Shown one piece after another: positions 43,607-52,484 of a DNA stretch of 64,000 nucleotides. Made by a program: the position numbers and the translations under genes. Origin of the DNA: Brevibacterium zhoupengii. GTDB taxonomy: Bacteria; Actinomycetota; Actinomycetes; Actinomycetales; Brevibacteriaceae. Below the pieces are notes generated by a model. That model was not told the origin of the DNA and did no database searches. It saw only the letters and a list, made by a program, of their open reading frames with translations. The stretch's first letter is position 1. Every line of letters starts with the position of its first letter. The stretch lies in NCBI RefSeq assembly GCF_021117425.1, contig NZ_CP088298.1, positions 2,418,001 to 2,482,000 of the forward strand. The letters are read 5' to 3'.

Positions 43607-44767
43607 TCAGTCGAAGCTGGCTGGGACGAGCTGTCGGCGCATCGTCAGGAAGTAGGGTTCCTTCGCCTCCGCATAGCCGTGGGAGTCGTCTTCTGCGGCA
43701 TGTTCGTGGGCCAGAGCCAGTTTGAGCTGCTCATACCTGCGCCGTTCGCCCTCGTCGCTGCTCAGCAGCTCAACGAACTTCCGTGCGAAGACGGCACCGA
43801 CGGAGTCCGTCGTTCGGACGTGGAGGTTGACTGCCCGGCCCGGATCCGTGTTCGCATGAAATCGTTTGGCCTCCTGCTGCCCCTCGCCGAGGTTGTCGAC
43901 CGCCCCCTTGCCAGGAAATCCCAGCTGCGCCAACTGCTCGGACAGATCACGTGCAATGCCGAGATCGGGGACGAGCAGCTGCAGGTCGATGACGTCCTTC
44001 GCGACGAGATCAGGCACCGCTGTTGATCCGATGTGGTCGATGGGAAAATGATCGCCGAGACCGTGGTGAAGTTTGGCGATGATCCGCTGTGCCTGCAGCG
44101 ACCAGTCGTGGCCACCGGGCTCGACGAGTTCGGCCGGTCCGCGCTGGGCACGTTGCCGCTGGGCCAGATTGGCCGCAAACGGGAGGATCCGGTCTTCGAC
44201 GAGTCGGGCGACGGTGGCCCGGGTCTGACTGACCTCTCCCGCGTTGTCGATGATGACGTCGCAGACCGCGTAGCGCTGCTCGTCTGTGGCTTGGCGGGCG
44301 ATGCGTGACTCGGCATCGGCGCGGTCCATGCCTCGGGCGCTCATCAACCGCTGCAGTCGGAGTTCGGACGGCACATCGACGAGGAGGTTGAGGTGGTAGG
44401 ACGGGGTCATCCCATTCTCGACGAGGAGGGGAACATCATGGACGACCACATCGGCGTCGGAATGTTCGGCGAAGTGAGCGATCGTGCGATCACGGATGGC
44501 TGGATGCATGAGGGCGTTGAGCGCCGCCGTCGACTCTTCGTCGCCGAAGGCCGCGGCCGCCAGCTGAGGCCGGTCGAGTCCCCCATCGTCGGCGATGACA
44601 TCCTCACCGAACCTCTGGGCCAGCTGAGCCAGCAGCGGCTCCCCCGGTGCGACGACCTCGCGCGCGATCTTGTCGGCGTCGATGATCGCCGCGCCGTGGT
44701 CGGCGAGGATCTCGGAGACGGTTGACTTCCCGGCACCGATTCCGCCGGTGAGACCTATTTTCAACAT
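43607..44767 (-). CDS. coaE: Dephospho-CoA kinase fused to a GrpB/UPF0157 domain
   Basis: The N-terminal ~200 residues are dephospho-CoA kinase, the last step of CoA synthesis: P-loop GLTGGIGAGKSTVSEIL at residues 5-21, IIDADKIAREVV, and VVHDVPLLVENGM. The C-terminal ~180 residues are a GrpB (nucleotidyltransferase-like) domain: IDHIGSTAVPDLVAKDVIDL, NLHVRTTDSVGAVFARKFVE and AEAKEPYFLTM. Actinobacterial CoaE proteins such as M. tuberculosis Rv1631 share this fusion; in mycobacteria the C-terminal part is reported to help folding. Total length is 386 residues. The gene lies 9 bases from the membrane-protein gene upstream. Confidence 0.93.
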   Translation of the reverse strand: MLKIGLTGGIGAGKSTVSEILADHGAAIIDADKIAREVVAPGEPLLAQLAQRFGEDVIADDGGLDRPQLAAAAFGDEESTAALNALMHPAIRDRTIAHFAEHSDADVVVHDVPLLVENGMTPSYHLNLLVDVPSELRLQRLMSARGMDRADAESRIARQATDEQRYAVCDVIIDNAGEVSQTRATVARLVEDRILPFAANLAQRQRAQRGPAELVEPGGHDWSLQAQRIIAKLHHGLGDHFPIDHIGSTAVPDLVAKDVIDLQLLVPDLGIARDLSEQLAQLGFPGKGAVDNLGEGQQEAKRFHANTDPGRAVNLHVRTTDSVGAVFARKFVELLSSDEGERRRYEQLKLALAHEHAAEDDSHGYAEAKEPYFLTMRRQLVPASFD

Positions 44768-44776
44768 GCCTTCAGC

Positions 44777-46597
44777 CTAGCGATTCAGTGGGTAGACGAG
44801 AACACCCTCGTCATCGAACATCGGCTCGCCGAGGCTCGAATTGAGGAAGTCTTCGTATTCACCGGGACCGCCGGGCAGCAGTGGGGCATCGGGGGCGAGG
44901 ATCACGTAGTCGACTCCAGAGGAGCGCAGCTCGTCGAGGGCGGCACCGACCTCGGCACTGTCAGGGTCGGGGAACGGTGCACCGGCGAAGACTGTGTCGT
45001 GGAGGACCTCATCGAGAGCGTCCTCCGGGGCTGCATAGGTGACGTCTGACTCCGGGGTCGAGCCGATGAAGTATCCGCCGGTCTCCCGGTAGTGGAAGCC
45101 GCTCACGGCCTGCCAGACCATGGCCTCATCGGCATGGGGTTCGGCCCAGGCCAGGGGCCGCGGCACGGTCTTGACCACGGCGCCGGCGGGGACCACCTCG
45201 GTGATGGACTCGGTGTAGAAGTCCGGAACGTAGACCTCGCGAGAGGACTGCACCCCGGGAACCACGACCACCGCAGAGATGACGAGCAGTCCCATCAGGC
45301 CCTGGGCTCGGCGCCTTCGGACATTCTCCAGGGCCCATTGCAGCCCGCAGCCGAGGATCGCGAACAGGGCGATCGTCGAATGCAGGACCAGGCGCATGGG
45401 CAGAATGTTGTTGAGAACGGGGATCGCTTCGATCAGGGCGAAGGGACCGGACCCTGATACGACCGCTCCGTTGAAGAGAACCGGTGAGCCCAGCGACAGA
45501 ATGAAGACCAGGAACCCCGTCGCCGAGGCGATGGTCAGGATCCTCGCGTACCTTCGGTTGCGAATCAGGCAGATGACGATGATGACGGCAGCGATGAGCG
45601 CGGGAATGCCGACATAGGCTCCGAGCTCGGCGGCATCGATGTCCATGACGCGCGGGATCGGCGATGACCCGGACCCGAGCAGCGTCGGGCCTGCGGGGAT
45701 GATGGGGTCGAGCAGGTCGGTGTTCCACACTCCATGGGGCCTGATGGCGCCTGTGGGGGCATTCGGTCCGCGCATGGTCAGCAGCAGGGGAATCGCGAGC
45801 AGCAGTGCGAGGGCAGAGCCGATTACACCACCAAGCCCTAACCGCAGCCAGCCCGCCAGGGTCCAGACTCTTCGGCCGAAGACGGCAATGGAGATGAGCA
45901 GACACAGGGCCGCGATGAAGGTTCCGGCCAGCACCTCGGTGGAGACGTAGAACTGGAAGCCGAGGACGATGCCGAGCCCGAGGCTCAGCATCCAGAACTC
46001 ACGGGTGGCGAATCCGGTCCGTGGAGCCCGTATGACCAGGTTGATGATGATCAGCGCCACCAGTGGCGGGGCGACGGCGAAGGCGAGGTTGGGATGGCCG
46101 GAGGACTGTGCGATGACGTAGCTGGAGAAACCCACTCCACCGGCCGCGACGAAGGCGGGGACGCGGGAGAGGAACCGTGAGAACAGCGCCGCGGTCGCCA
46201 GACTCACGAGGACTGGGATGGCGATGATGAGCAGGTTGTAGCTGACGATGGGGCCCGCCGCCCAGGTGATGGGCGCGAGGATCAGCCCCAGTCCGGCAAG
46301 GGATGTGTTCCAGGCGCCGTTGACTCCCCCGTGGAGAGTGTTCATCGCCTCCGTGTAGAGGTAGCCATCCGCGGCTCCTCCCTGAGCTGCGTCAGTCCCC
46401 AGGCCCAGCTGGGAGCCGAGCAGATCGGCCGCATGTCCGAGCCACCAGATGAAGAGCGATGAGTCGTCATTGCTTGCCACGACCTGTCCGCCGGGATCGG
46501 CAGCAACCTGCCCGAACACGCAGATGCTGACAACGGTCAGCAGAAGCGAATACCACAGCCAAGGTCGAGCCCGCTGTCGCAGAGTGGGAGCAAACAC
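44777..46597 (-). CDS. Large polytopic membrane protein, probable GT-C-like glycosyltransferase
   Basis: A 606-residue protein with about eleven membrane helices (the first at about residues 12-32, LWYSLLLTVVSICVFGQVAA) and a C-terminal ~130-residue soluble region. An early luminal loop has ASNDDSSLFIWWLGHAADLL, whose acidic pair resembles the catalytic loop of GT-C membrane glycosyltransferases; the late part ends VLVYPLNR. The exact sugar and acceptor are unknown. I start at GTG 46597, because upstream codons of the frame run through the rpsA terminator. GGGAG 7 bases ahead lies within that hairpin. It may be cotranscribed with coaE, 9 bases downstream. Confidence 0.7.
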   Translation of the reverse strand: MFAPTLRQRARPWLWYSLLLTVVSICVFGQVAADPGGQVVASNDDSSLFIWWLGHAADLLGSQLGLGTDAAQGGAADGYLYTEAMNTLHGGVNGAWNTSLAGLGLILAPITWAAGPIVSYNLLIIAIPVLVSLATAALFSRFLSRVPAFVAAGGVGFSSYVIAQSSGHPNLAFAVAPPLVALIIINLVIRAPRTGFATREFWMLSLGLGIVLGFQFYVSTEVLAGTFIAALCLLISIAVFGRRVWTLAGWLRLGLGGVIGSALALLLAIPLLLTMRGPNAPTGAIRPHGVWNTDLLDPIIPAGPTLLGSGSSPIPRVMDIDAAELGAYVGIPALIAAVIIVICLIRNRRYARILTIASATGFLVFILSLGSPVLFNGAVVSGSGPFALIEAIPVLNNILPMRLVLHSTIALFAILGCGLQWALENVRRRRAQGLMGLLVISAVVVVPGVQSSREVYVPDFYTESITEVVPAGAVVKTVPRPLAWAEPHADEAMVWQAVSGFHYRETGGYFIGSTPESDVTYAAPEDALDEVLHDTVFAGAPFPDPDSAEVGAALDELRSSGVDYVILAPDAPLLPGGPGEYEDFLNSSLGEPMFDDEGVLVYPLNR

Positions 46598-46598
46598 A

Positions 46599-46630
46599 AA
46601 GGGCTCCCGATCAATCGACCGGGAGCCCTT
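46599..46630 (-). terminator. rpsA terminator
   Basis: Arms AAGGGCTCCCG (46599-46609) and CGGGAGCCCTT (46620-46630), 11 bp, with a 10-base loop, followed on the minus strand by a T-rich stretch. It begins 14 bases after the rpsA stop and ends right at the start codon of the next gene. Confidence 0.8.
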
Positions 46631-46643
46631 GTGAGTGCTGTTA

Positions 46644-48131
46644 TCAGCTGCCTGCAAGCTTCTCACGCAGAGCTGCGAGAGCTTCGTCGCTGGCCAGTGT
46701 TCCTTCGTCGCCTGCCTCTTCCGAGGAGAACGATCCGGTAGCTGGAGCGGCTTCGGCAGGAGCGCTGCCTGTTTCTTCGGAGCCGGCTTCGGCATCCGCA
46801 GCGATCGCCTTGGCGACCTGCTTCTTGTGCTCTTCCCAGCGTTCCTGAGCGGCGGCGTACTGCTGCTCCCAGACCTCGCGCTGTGAGTCGAAGCCTTCCA
46901 TCCACTCGTTGGTCTCGGGATCGAAGCCTTCTGGGTACTTGTAGTTGCCGTCTTCGTCGTATTCCTGCGGCATGCCGTAGAGGGCAGGGTCGAGGAATTC
47001 GTCGGCCTCGGGGTCGACGCCTTCGTTCGCCTGCTTCAGCGACAGCGAGATGCGGCGACGTTCGAGGTCGATGTCGATGACCTTGACGTAGATGGTCTCG
47101 TCAACGGAGACGACCTGTTCTGGCAGGTCCACGTGGCGAACAGCGAGTTCGGAGATGTGGACGAGGCCTTCGATGCCGTCTTCGACACGCACGAACGCAC
47201 CGAAGGGAACCAGCTTGGTGACCTTGCCGGGAACGATCTGGCCGATGACGTGGGTGCGAGCGAAGTGCTGCCATGGGTCTTCCTGAGTCGCCTTGAGCGA
47301 CAGGGAGACACGTTCGCGATCCATGTCGACGTCGAGCACCTCAACGGTGACCTCGTCACCAACGGTGACGACCTCGCCTGGGTGATCGATGTGCTTCCAG
47401 GACAGTTCAGACACGTGTACGAGTCCGTCGACACCACCGAGGTCGACGAATGCACCGAAGTTGACGATCGAGGAAACGACGCCGGGACGGACCTGGCCCT
47501 TCTGCAGGGTCTGCAGGAAGTCGTGGCGGACAGCGGACTGGGTCTGCTCGAGCCATGCACGACGGGACAGAACGACGTTGTTGCGGTTCTTGTCCAGTTC
47601 GATGATCTTGGCTTCGACCTGCTGGCCGATGTAAGGAGCGAGGTCGCGGACGCGACGCATCTCGACGAGGGAAGCGGGCAGGAAGCCGCGCAGTCCGATG
47701 TCGACGATCAGGCCGCCCTTGACAACCTCGATGACAGTACCGGTGACAACACCGTCGTCTTCCTTGATCTTTTCGATGTCGCCCCAGGCACGCTCGTACT
47801 GAGCGCGCTTCTTGGACAACATGAGTCGGCCTTCTTTGTCTTCCTTCTGAAGAACGAGGGCTTCGATTTCGTCCCCGACCTCGACGACTTCGCCGGGATC
47901 GACATCATGCTTGATGGAGAGTTCTCGCGAAAGGACGACGCCTTCCGTCTTGTATCCGATGTCGACGAGCACTTCGTCGCGATCGACCTTGACGACGGTG
48001 CCCTCAACGATGTCGCCATCGTTGAAGTACTTGATCGTCTCGTCGACTGCGGCGAGAAAGTCCTCAGCGGTTCCGATGTCGTTGACAGCGACCTGCTTCG
48101 GCTGCACCGATTCCGGCGTGGTGGTGGTCAT
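46644..48131 (-). CDS. rpsA: 30S ribosomal protein S1
   Basis: Binds mRNA and brings it to the small ribosomal subunit. The 495 residues hold four S1 OB-fold repeats: NDGDIVEGTVVKVDRDEVLV (about 36-55), DDGVVTGTVIEVVKGGLIVD (about 122-141), QKGQVRPGVVSSIVNFGAFV and HVIGQIVPGKVTKLVPFGAF. An acidic Ala/Glu-rich tail follows from about residue 360. The E. coli protein has six repeats; four is usual for actinobacteria. ATG 48131 is chosen over a longer open frame that would lie in the promoter. The promoter at 48235-48263 gives a leader of about 100 bases. Confidence 0.96.
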   Translation of the reverse strand: MTTTTPESVQPKQVAVNDIGTAEDFLAAVDETIKYFNDGDIVEGTVVKVDRDEVLVDIGYKTEGVVLSRELSIKHDVDPGEVVEVGDEIEALVLQKEDKEGRLMLSKKRAQYERAWGDIEKIKEDDGVVTGTVIEVVKGGLIVDIGLRGFLPASLVEMRRVRDLAPYIGQQVEAKIIELDKNRNNVVLSRRAWLEQTQSAVRHDFLQTLQKGQVRPGVVSSIVNFGAFVDLGGVDGLVHVSELSWKHIDHPGEVVTVGDEVTVEVLDVDMDRERVSLSLKATQEDPWQHFARTHVIGQIVPGKVTKLVPFGAFVRVEDGIEGLVHISELAVRHVDLPEQVVSVDETIYVKVIDIDLERRRISLSLKQANEGVDPEADEFLDPALYGMPQEYDEDGNYKYPEGFDPETNEWMEGFDSQREVWEQQYAAAQERWEEHKKQVAKAIAADAEAGSEETGSAPAEAAPATGSFSSEEAGDEGTLASDEALAALREKLAGS

Positions 48132-48234
48132 ATAGGTTGGGACTCCGATGGAATTATGGTCCAGATCCGATACTCTGAGGCAATGCTGTGAAACAGCCCG
48201 AGAACTGGATCCGGTCTCGATTACGATTTTGGAC

Positions 48235-48263
48235 ATGTATGCATACGCGCATACGGTTGTCAA
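48235..48263 (-). promoter_or_regulatory. rpsA promoter
   Basis: On the minus strand TTGACA (48263-48258) is followed after exactly 17 bases by ATACAT (48240-48235). The perfect -35 fits a strong ribosomal-protein promoter. The spacer holds GTATGC/GCATAC units (CGTATGCGCGTATGCATAC). The divergent methyltransferase starts about 70 bases away on the plus strand. Confidence 0.65.
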
Positions 48264-48335
48264 TACTAGCATCATCCATGGCGTGAATGCACGCCGAAGT
48301 CGGAAAAGAAACATGGCGATCGCCACGGAGGAATG

Positions 48336-49175
48336 ATGAGCGACGGAAGTTATCAAGCCGAGGTCATCAGCGGTGGCTACCTGCCCATCGATGAAGAGGC
48401 CTCAGTACGCGCCAACAGAGGGTATTGGGACAATTCCGCCGAGGAGTACCTGGCCGAACACGGCAGCTTCCTGGGCGCCTCGGAGTTCATGTGGTGTCCC
48501 GAGGGAATTCACGAATCCGATGTGAATCTGCTCGGCGATGTGCGCCGACGCCAGATCCTCGAGGTCGGCTGCGGCGCCGGTCAGTGCTCGCGCTGGCTGG
48601 CCGAAGAAGGTGCCATCGCCACGGGTGTCGACGTCTCCGCCGGCATGCTCGAGCAGGCTTCTCGCCTGCAGCGTGAGCATCCCCTCAGCGAGGACGCCAC
48701 TCCCCCGACCTTCCTGCACGCCGATGCCCGCGAACTTCCGTTCGCCTCGAACAGCTTCGACGTGGCCTTCTCCTCCTACGGCGCCCTCCCCTTCGTCAAG
48801 GACGCCGAGGTGGTTCTGTCCGAGGTCGCACGCGTGGTCCGTCCCGGCGGACGGTGGGCGTTCTCAACGACCCACCCGATGCGGTGGATGTTCCCCGATG
48901 TGCCCGGCGAAGCGGGCCTGACGGTCGAATACTCCTACTTCGACCGCACCCCCTATGTCGAGATCTCCTCCGATGGGCAGCCCGTCTACGCCGAGCACCA
49001 CCGCACGATGGGTGATTGGGTCAACCTGCTGGTCACGGCCGGCTTCACGATCGATTCGGTGACCGAGCCGGAATGGCCGGAATCCAACCAGACTGCCTGG
49101 GGCGGCTGGTCTCCGCTGCGCGGCTCCCTCATGCCCGGCACCGTCATCTTCTCCACCACGCTCAATAAGGACTGA
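48336..49175 (+). CDS. Class I SAM-dependent methyltransferase
   Basis: A 279-residue enzyme with SAM motif I ILEVGCGAGQCSRWLAEEGA near residues 74-93, motif post-I TGVDVSAGMLEQA, and DARELPFASNSFDVAFSSYG (motif II/III). The C-terminus TAGFTIDSVTEPEWPESNQT is typical of ubiquinone/menaquinone-methylase-like proteins (Methyltransf_11). The substrate is unknown. Two ATGs (48333 and 48336) are in frame; the second has better spacing from GGAGG (48327-48331), though still short. Homologues occur beside rpsA and polA in many actinobacteria. Confidence 0.88.
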   Translation: MSDGSYQAEVISGGYLPIDEEASVRANRGYWDNSAEEYLAEHGSFLGASEFMWCPEGIHESDVNLLGDVRRRQILEVGCGAGQCSRWLAEEGAIATGVDVSAGMLEQASRLQREHPLSEDATPPTFLHADARELPFASNSFDVAFSSYGALPFVKDAEVVLSEVARVVRPGGRWAFSTTHPMRWMFPDVPGEAGLTVEYSYFDRTPYVEISSDGQPVYAEHHRTMGDWVNLLVTAGFTIDSVTEPEWPESNQTAWGGWSPLRGSLMPGTVIFSTTLNKD

Positions 49176-49183
49176 CTTCCGCC

Positions 49184-51850
49184 TCAGTGCGCTGCGTCGT
49201 GCCAGGAGGTTCCGGTGCCGACGTTGACGTCGAGCGGCACGTCGAGTTCGAAGGCCGAGCCCATCTCCTCGGTGACGATCTGCGTGACAGAGTCGATCTC
49301 CTCGGGGTGGACGTCGACGATGATCTCGTCATGGACCTGCAGCAGGACCGTTGATCTGTGATCACTGAGACGGTCGCTGACCTTGAGCATGGCGATCTTC
49401 ATGATGTCCGCGGCAGATCCCTGGATCGGGGCGTTGAGGGCAGCGCGTTCGGCCATGTCCCGCAGCTGTCGCCGGTCACTGTGCAGTGCAGGCAGGTACC
49501 GTCTGCGTCCCATGATGGTCTCGGTGTACCCGTTGGCACGTGCCTGTTCGACGATCTCGTCGAGGTAGTCCTTGACTGCGCCGAAGCGTTCGAAGTACTG
49601 CTCCATGAGGTTCTTCGCCTCGTCGACGCCGATTGCCAGCTGACGGGAGAGACCATAGGCGGAGAGTCCGTAGACCAGGCCGTAGGACATGGCCTTGACC
49701 TTTGACCGCATCGCCGAGTCCACCTCGTCGATGCCGACGCCGAAGACCTTCGAACCGACGTAGGAGTGCAGGTCCTCCCCGTCCTTGAATGCCTGGATCA
49801 GTGCGGCGTCGCCCGAGAGGTGGGCCATGATGCGCATTTCGATCTGCGAGTAGTCAGCCGTCAGCAGTCGAGCGTTGTCGACGTGTGGGTCGGCGATGAA
49901 GATCTCGCGGATTCGTCGCCCCGATTCGGTGCGCACCGGAATGTTCTGCAGGTTCGGGTCCAGTGAGGACAGGCGCCCGGTTGCGGCGACGGTCTGCTGG
50001 TAGGTGGTGTGGATACGGCCGTCCTCGGCCACGGTTTTGAGCAGCCCGACGACGGTCTGCTTGAGCTTCGTGGAGTCACGGTAGGCCAGCAGATGCTGCA
50101 GGAACGGGTGCTCGGTCTTGATGAACAGCTCCGCCAGCGCCTCGGCGTCGGTGGTGTACCCGGTCTTCGTGCGTTTGGTCTTGGGCATGTCGAGTTCGTC
50201 GAAGAGCACGGTCTGCAGCTGCTTCGGTGATCCGAGGTTGACCTCATGACCGATTGCTTCATAGGCGAGTTCTGCGCTTGCGTTGGCCTGTTTTGTGAAT
50301 TCGTCGATGAGTCCGGACAGTCCTGCCTCATCGACGGCGATGCCGGCAAGTTCCATCCTGGCCAGCACAGGGACCAAGGGCAGTTCGATATCGCGATAGA
50401 CCTGGCTCATATTGGCTTCGTCGATCTTCGTCGCCAGGATGTCATGGACCTCGAGCAGCGCGGCTGCCCTGTGTCCGTGGGTCTGAGCGGTGTGGTCGGA
50501 GTCGAGGTCGAGGGCCAACTGCCCGCTGTCACCTTCGGCATCGCTGAGTTCGATCCCGGCGCGTTCGAGCGCGATCTGCGGCAGTTCGTAGCTGCGCTGA
50601 TCGGGCACCAGGAGGTAGGCTGCCAGCGCCGTGTCACCGGCAACGTCGTCGACTTCCAGGCCCAGTGAACGCCAGGCCTTGATCTGGGTCTTCGAACTGT
50701 GCAGGATCAGGGTCTTCGACCGCAGCGCCGAGCTCAGTTTCGAGATATCGGCTTCCCCCGCCTCGGCGAGGTCGACGACCCAGGCCTCTTCAGGGGCACC
50801 GGAGACGGCGAGGATCCGCACGTCGCCGTGTCCGAGTTCGTACCGCGCATCGGAATCGAGGGCGAGCACATCGGAGTCCGTCATCTTCTCCAGAAGTGCG
50901 GGCACGTCGAGCATCTCAACGGAGACCTCCCGGGCGGGACCGGTGGCCTCCTCCGGCACGGCCTCTTCACCGAAGATCGCGCTCAGTCGTTTGCCGAGAG
51001 CCTGGAATTCGAGTTGGTCGAACAGGTTCGAAAGTTCGCTCGGGTCGCCCTCGCCCCATTTGAGATCGGCATACGTCAGGCCCAGGTCGACATCGTCGAG
51101 GAGGCGGTTGAGTCGGAAGTTGCGTTCGACCTCGGGAATGTGGTCGCGCAGCTTCTCCCCGACCTTGCCTTTGATCGCCTCTGCGTTCTCCAGCACTCCC
51201 GGCAGATCACCGTAGGCGGCCAGCCATTTCGCTGCGGTCTTGTCACCGACTCCTGGGACACCGGGAAGGTTGTCCGCTTTCTCCCCCACGAGGGCCGCGA
51301 GCCCCCGGTAGTTTGCGGGGGTGACTGCGTATTTCTCCTCGATTGCGGCCGGGGTCATGCGATTGAGGTCGCTGACTCCGCGTTTGGGGTAGAGGATCGT
51401 CACGGAGTCGTTGGAGAGCTGGAAGGAGTCCTTGTCTCCGCTCATCACCTCGACCTGTGCACCGGCTTCGGTGCCCATGCGCGCCATGGTCGCCAGCGCG
51501 TCGTCGGCTTCGAAGCCCTCTTTGGTCACAACCGCGATTCCCATGGCCACCACGATGTCCTTGATCAGATCGATCTGCGGGTGGAACTCCGGCGGCGTCT
51601 TGGCACGTCCTGCCTTGTACTCGGGGTATTCCTCGAGGCGGAAGGTCTGTCGTCCCAGGTCGAAGGCCACGGCCACGTGGCTGGGTGACTCGTCTCTGAG
51701 GACATTGATGAGCATCGAGATGAAGCCGTAGATGGCGTTCGTCGACTGGCCGGTGCTGGTGGAGAAGTTCTCCACCGGCAGGGCGTGGAATGCCCGGTAG
51801 GCCAGAGAGTGTCCATCGATGAGCAGGAGGGATTCGTTTACTTGAGTCAC
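49184..51850 (-). CDS. polA: DNA polymerase I
   Basis: Gap-filling polymerase for repair and Okazaki processing. The protein is 888 residues from GTG 51850. The N-terminal 5'-3' exonuclease has LLLIDGHSLAYRAFHALP, GFEADDALATMA and VMSGDKDSFQLSND. The middle domain has lost the proofreading acidic pair: the DxE position reads VLALDSDARYELGHGD. The polymerase domain is intact: LLTADYSQIEMRIMAHLSGD (motif A), MSYGLVYGLSAYGLSRQLAI (motif B) and LLQVHDEIIVDVHPEE (motif C). An alternative ATG at 51880 is in frame; I prefer 51850, because -10 TAGGCT (51863-51858) ends 7 bases before it, a leaderless layout. Confidence 0.94.
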   Translation of the reverse strand: MTQVNESLLLIDGHSLAYRAFHALPVENFSTSTGQSTNAIYGFISMLINVLRDESPSHVAVAFDLGRQTFRLEEYPEYKAGRAKTPPEFHPQIDLIKDIVVAMGIAVVTKEGFEADDALATMARMGTEAGAQVEVMSGDKDSFQLSNDSVTILYPKRGVSDLNRMTPAAIEEKYAVTPANYRGLAALVGEKADNLPGVPGVGDKTAAKWLAAYGDLPGVLENAEAIKGKVGEKLRDHIPEVERNFRLNRLLDDVDLGLTYADLKWGEGDPSELSNLFDQLEFQALGKRLSAIFGEEAVPEEATGPAREVSVEMLDVPALLEKMTDSDVLALDSDARYELGHGDVRILAVSGAPEEAWVVDLAEAGEADISKLSSALRSKTLILHSSKTQIKAWRSLGLEVDDVAGDTALAAYLLVPDQRSYELPQIALERAGIELSDAEGDSGQLALDLDSDHTAQTHGHRAAALLEVHDILATKIDEANMSQVYRDIELPLVPVLARMELAGIAVDEAGLSGLIDEFTKQANASAELAYEAIGHEVNLGSPKQLQTVLFDELDMPKTKRTKTGYTTDAEALAELFIKTEHPFLQHLLAYRDSTKLKQTVVGLLKTVAEDGRIHTTYQQTVAATGRLSSLDPNLQNIPVRTESGRRIREIFIADPHVDNARLLTADYSQIEMRIMAHLSGDAALIQAFKDGEDLHSYVGSKVFGVGIDEVDSAMRSKVKAMSYGLVYGLSAYGLSRQLAIGVDEAKNLMEQYFERFGAVKDYLDEIVEQARANGYTETIMGRRRYLPALHSDRRQLRDMAERAALNAPIQGSAADIMKIAMLKVSDRLSDHRSTVLLQVHDEIIVDVHPEEIDSVTQIVTEEMGSAFELDVPLDVNVGTGTSWHDAAH

Positions 51851-51856
51851 ATGGCA

Positions 51857-51863
51857 TAGCCTA
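51857..51863. promoter_or_regulatory. Overlapping divergent -10 boxes of polA and the thioesterase
   Basis: TAGCCT on the plus strand (51857-51862) and TAGGCT on the minus strand (51863-51858) overlap almost completely. Both fit TANNNT. The minus one ends 7 bases before GTG 51850 of polA. The -35 elements are weak on both sides. Simultaneous use of both looks sterically impossible. Confidence 0.4.
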
Positions 51864-51891
51864 TCGTTCAAAACTGACATGAAGGAGAACG

Positions 51892-52350
51892 ATGTTCATT
51901 CCGGCCGCATCGCTGAGCGCTCACACCACCGAAGACCAGTGTCGGGAGATGCTCGGCCAGCTCAACAGTCCAGAAGCGGTCGGTGCCCTCGCCGCGAAGA
52001 TGGGCATCGAGTTCACAGAGCTGAGCCACGAACATGCCACTGGAGCGGTGCCGGTGACGGGCAATACTCAGCCGATGGGCCTCTTCCACGGCGGCGGTCA
52101 CGTCGTGCTGGCCGAGTCCTTGGCCTCGATGCACTCGTTCCTCATCTCCGGTGGCAAGAACGTGGTCGGAGTCGACCTCAACGCCACGCATCTGCGCGCA
52201 GCTCGGGACGGCACCGTGACCGGCCGCGCCGAGGTGCTCCACCAGGGCCGCACGATCGTGTCCCATGAGGTGAAGATGACCGATGCCGCTGGCCGGCTTC
52301 TCTCGATCGTGCGGATCACGAACATGATCCTCAAAACCGAGCCCAAATAG
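51892..52350 (+). CDS. PaaI-type hotdog thioesterase
   Basis: A 152-residue hotdog-fold acyl-CoA thioesterase: the catalytic-site segment is NTQPMGLFHGGGHVVLAESL near residues 57-76 (HGG and the downstream Glu), with VGVDLNATHLRAARDGTVTG following, and AEVLHQGRTIVSHEVKMTDA. Relatives act on aromatic acyl-CoA or 1,4-dihydroxy-2-naphthoyl-CoA in menaquinone synthesis; the substrate here is not determinable. SD AAGGAGAAC stands before ATG 51892. It is a single-gene unit ending at the hairpin 52425-52459. Confidence 0.9.
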   Translation: MFIPAASLSAHTTEDQCREMLGQLNSPEAVGALAAKMGIEFTELSHEHATGAVPVTGNTQPMGLFHGGGHVVLAESLASMHSFLISGGKNVVGVDLNATHLRAARDGTVTGRAEVLHQGRTIVSHEVKMTDAAGRLLSIVRITNMILKTEPK

Positions 52351-52424
52351 ACAATGGCCAGCGACCGAGCCCAGGTGGACAGCGGTTGGTGACAGTCTGA
52401 CTGGCGGTCACTGGTTGAACGAAG

Positions 52425-52459
52425 GAGGCCGGCGAATCCTCATTGGATTCGTCGGCCTC
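52425..52459. terminator. Bidirectional terminator between thioesterase and ANTAR regulator
   Basis: A 15-bp inverted repeat with one G-T pair (52425-52439 and 52445-52459) and a 5-base loop lies between the convergent stops. The flanking bases are moderately T-rich. Confidence 0.8.
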
Positions 52460-52484
52460 AGTGTGTGTTCGGGTGGGCTCTGAG

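Noticed and set aside
44777..46795. Longer start of the membrane-protein gene at 46795
   Set aside because: The extra N-terminus overlaps rpsA and its terminator and has no conserved residues.
47133..48191. 352-codon plus-strand open frame across rpsA
   Set aside because: Antisense to four intact S1 repeats; composition is acidic and repetitive as expected for a mirror frame.
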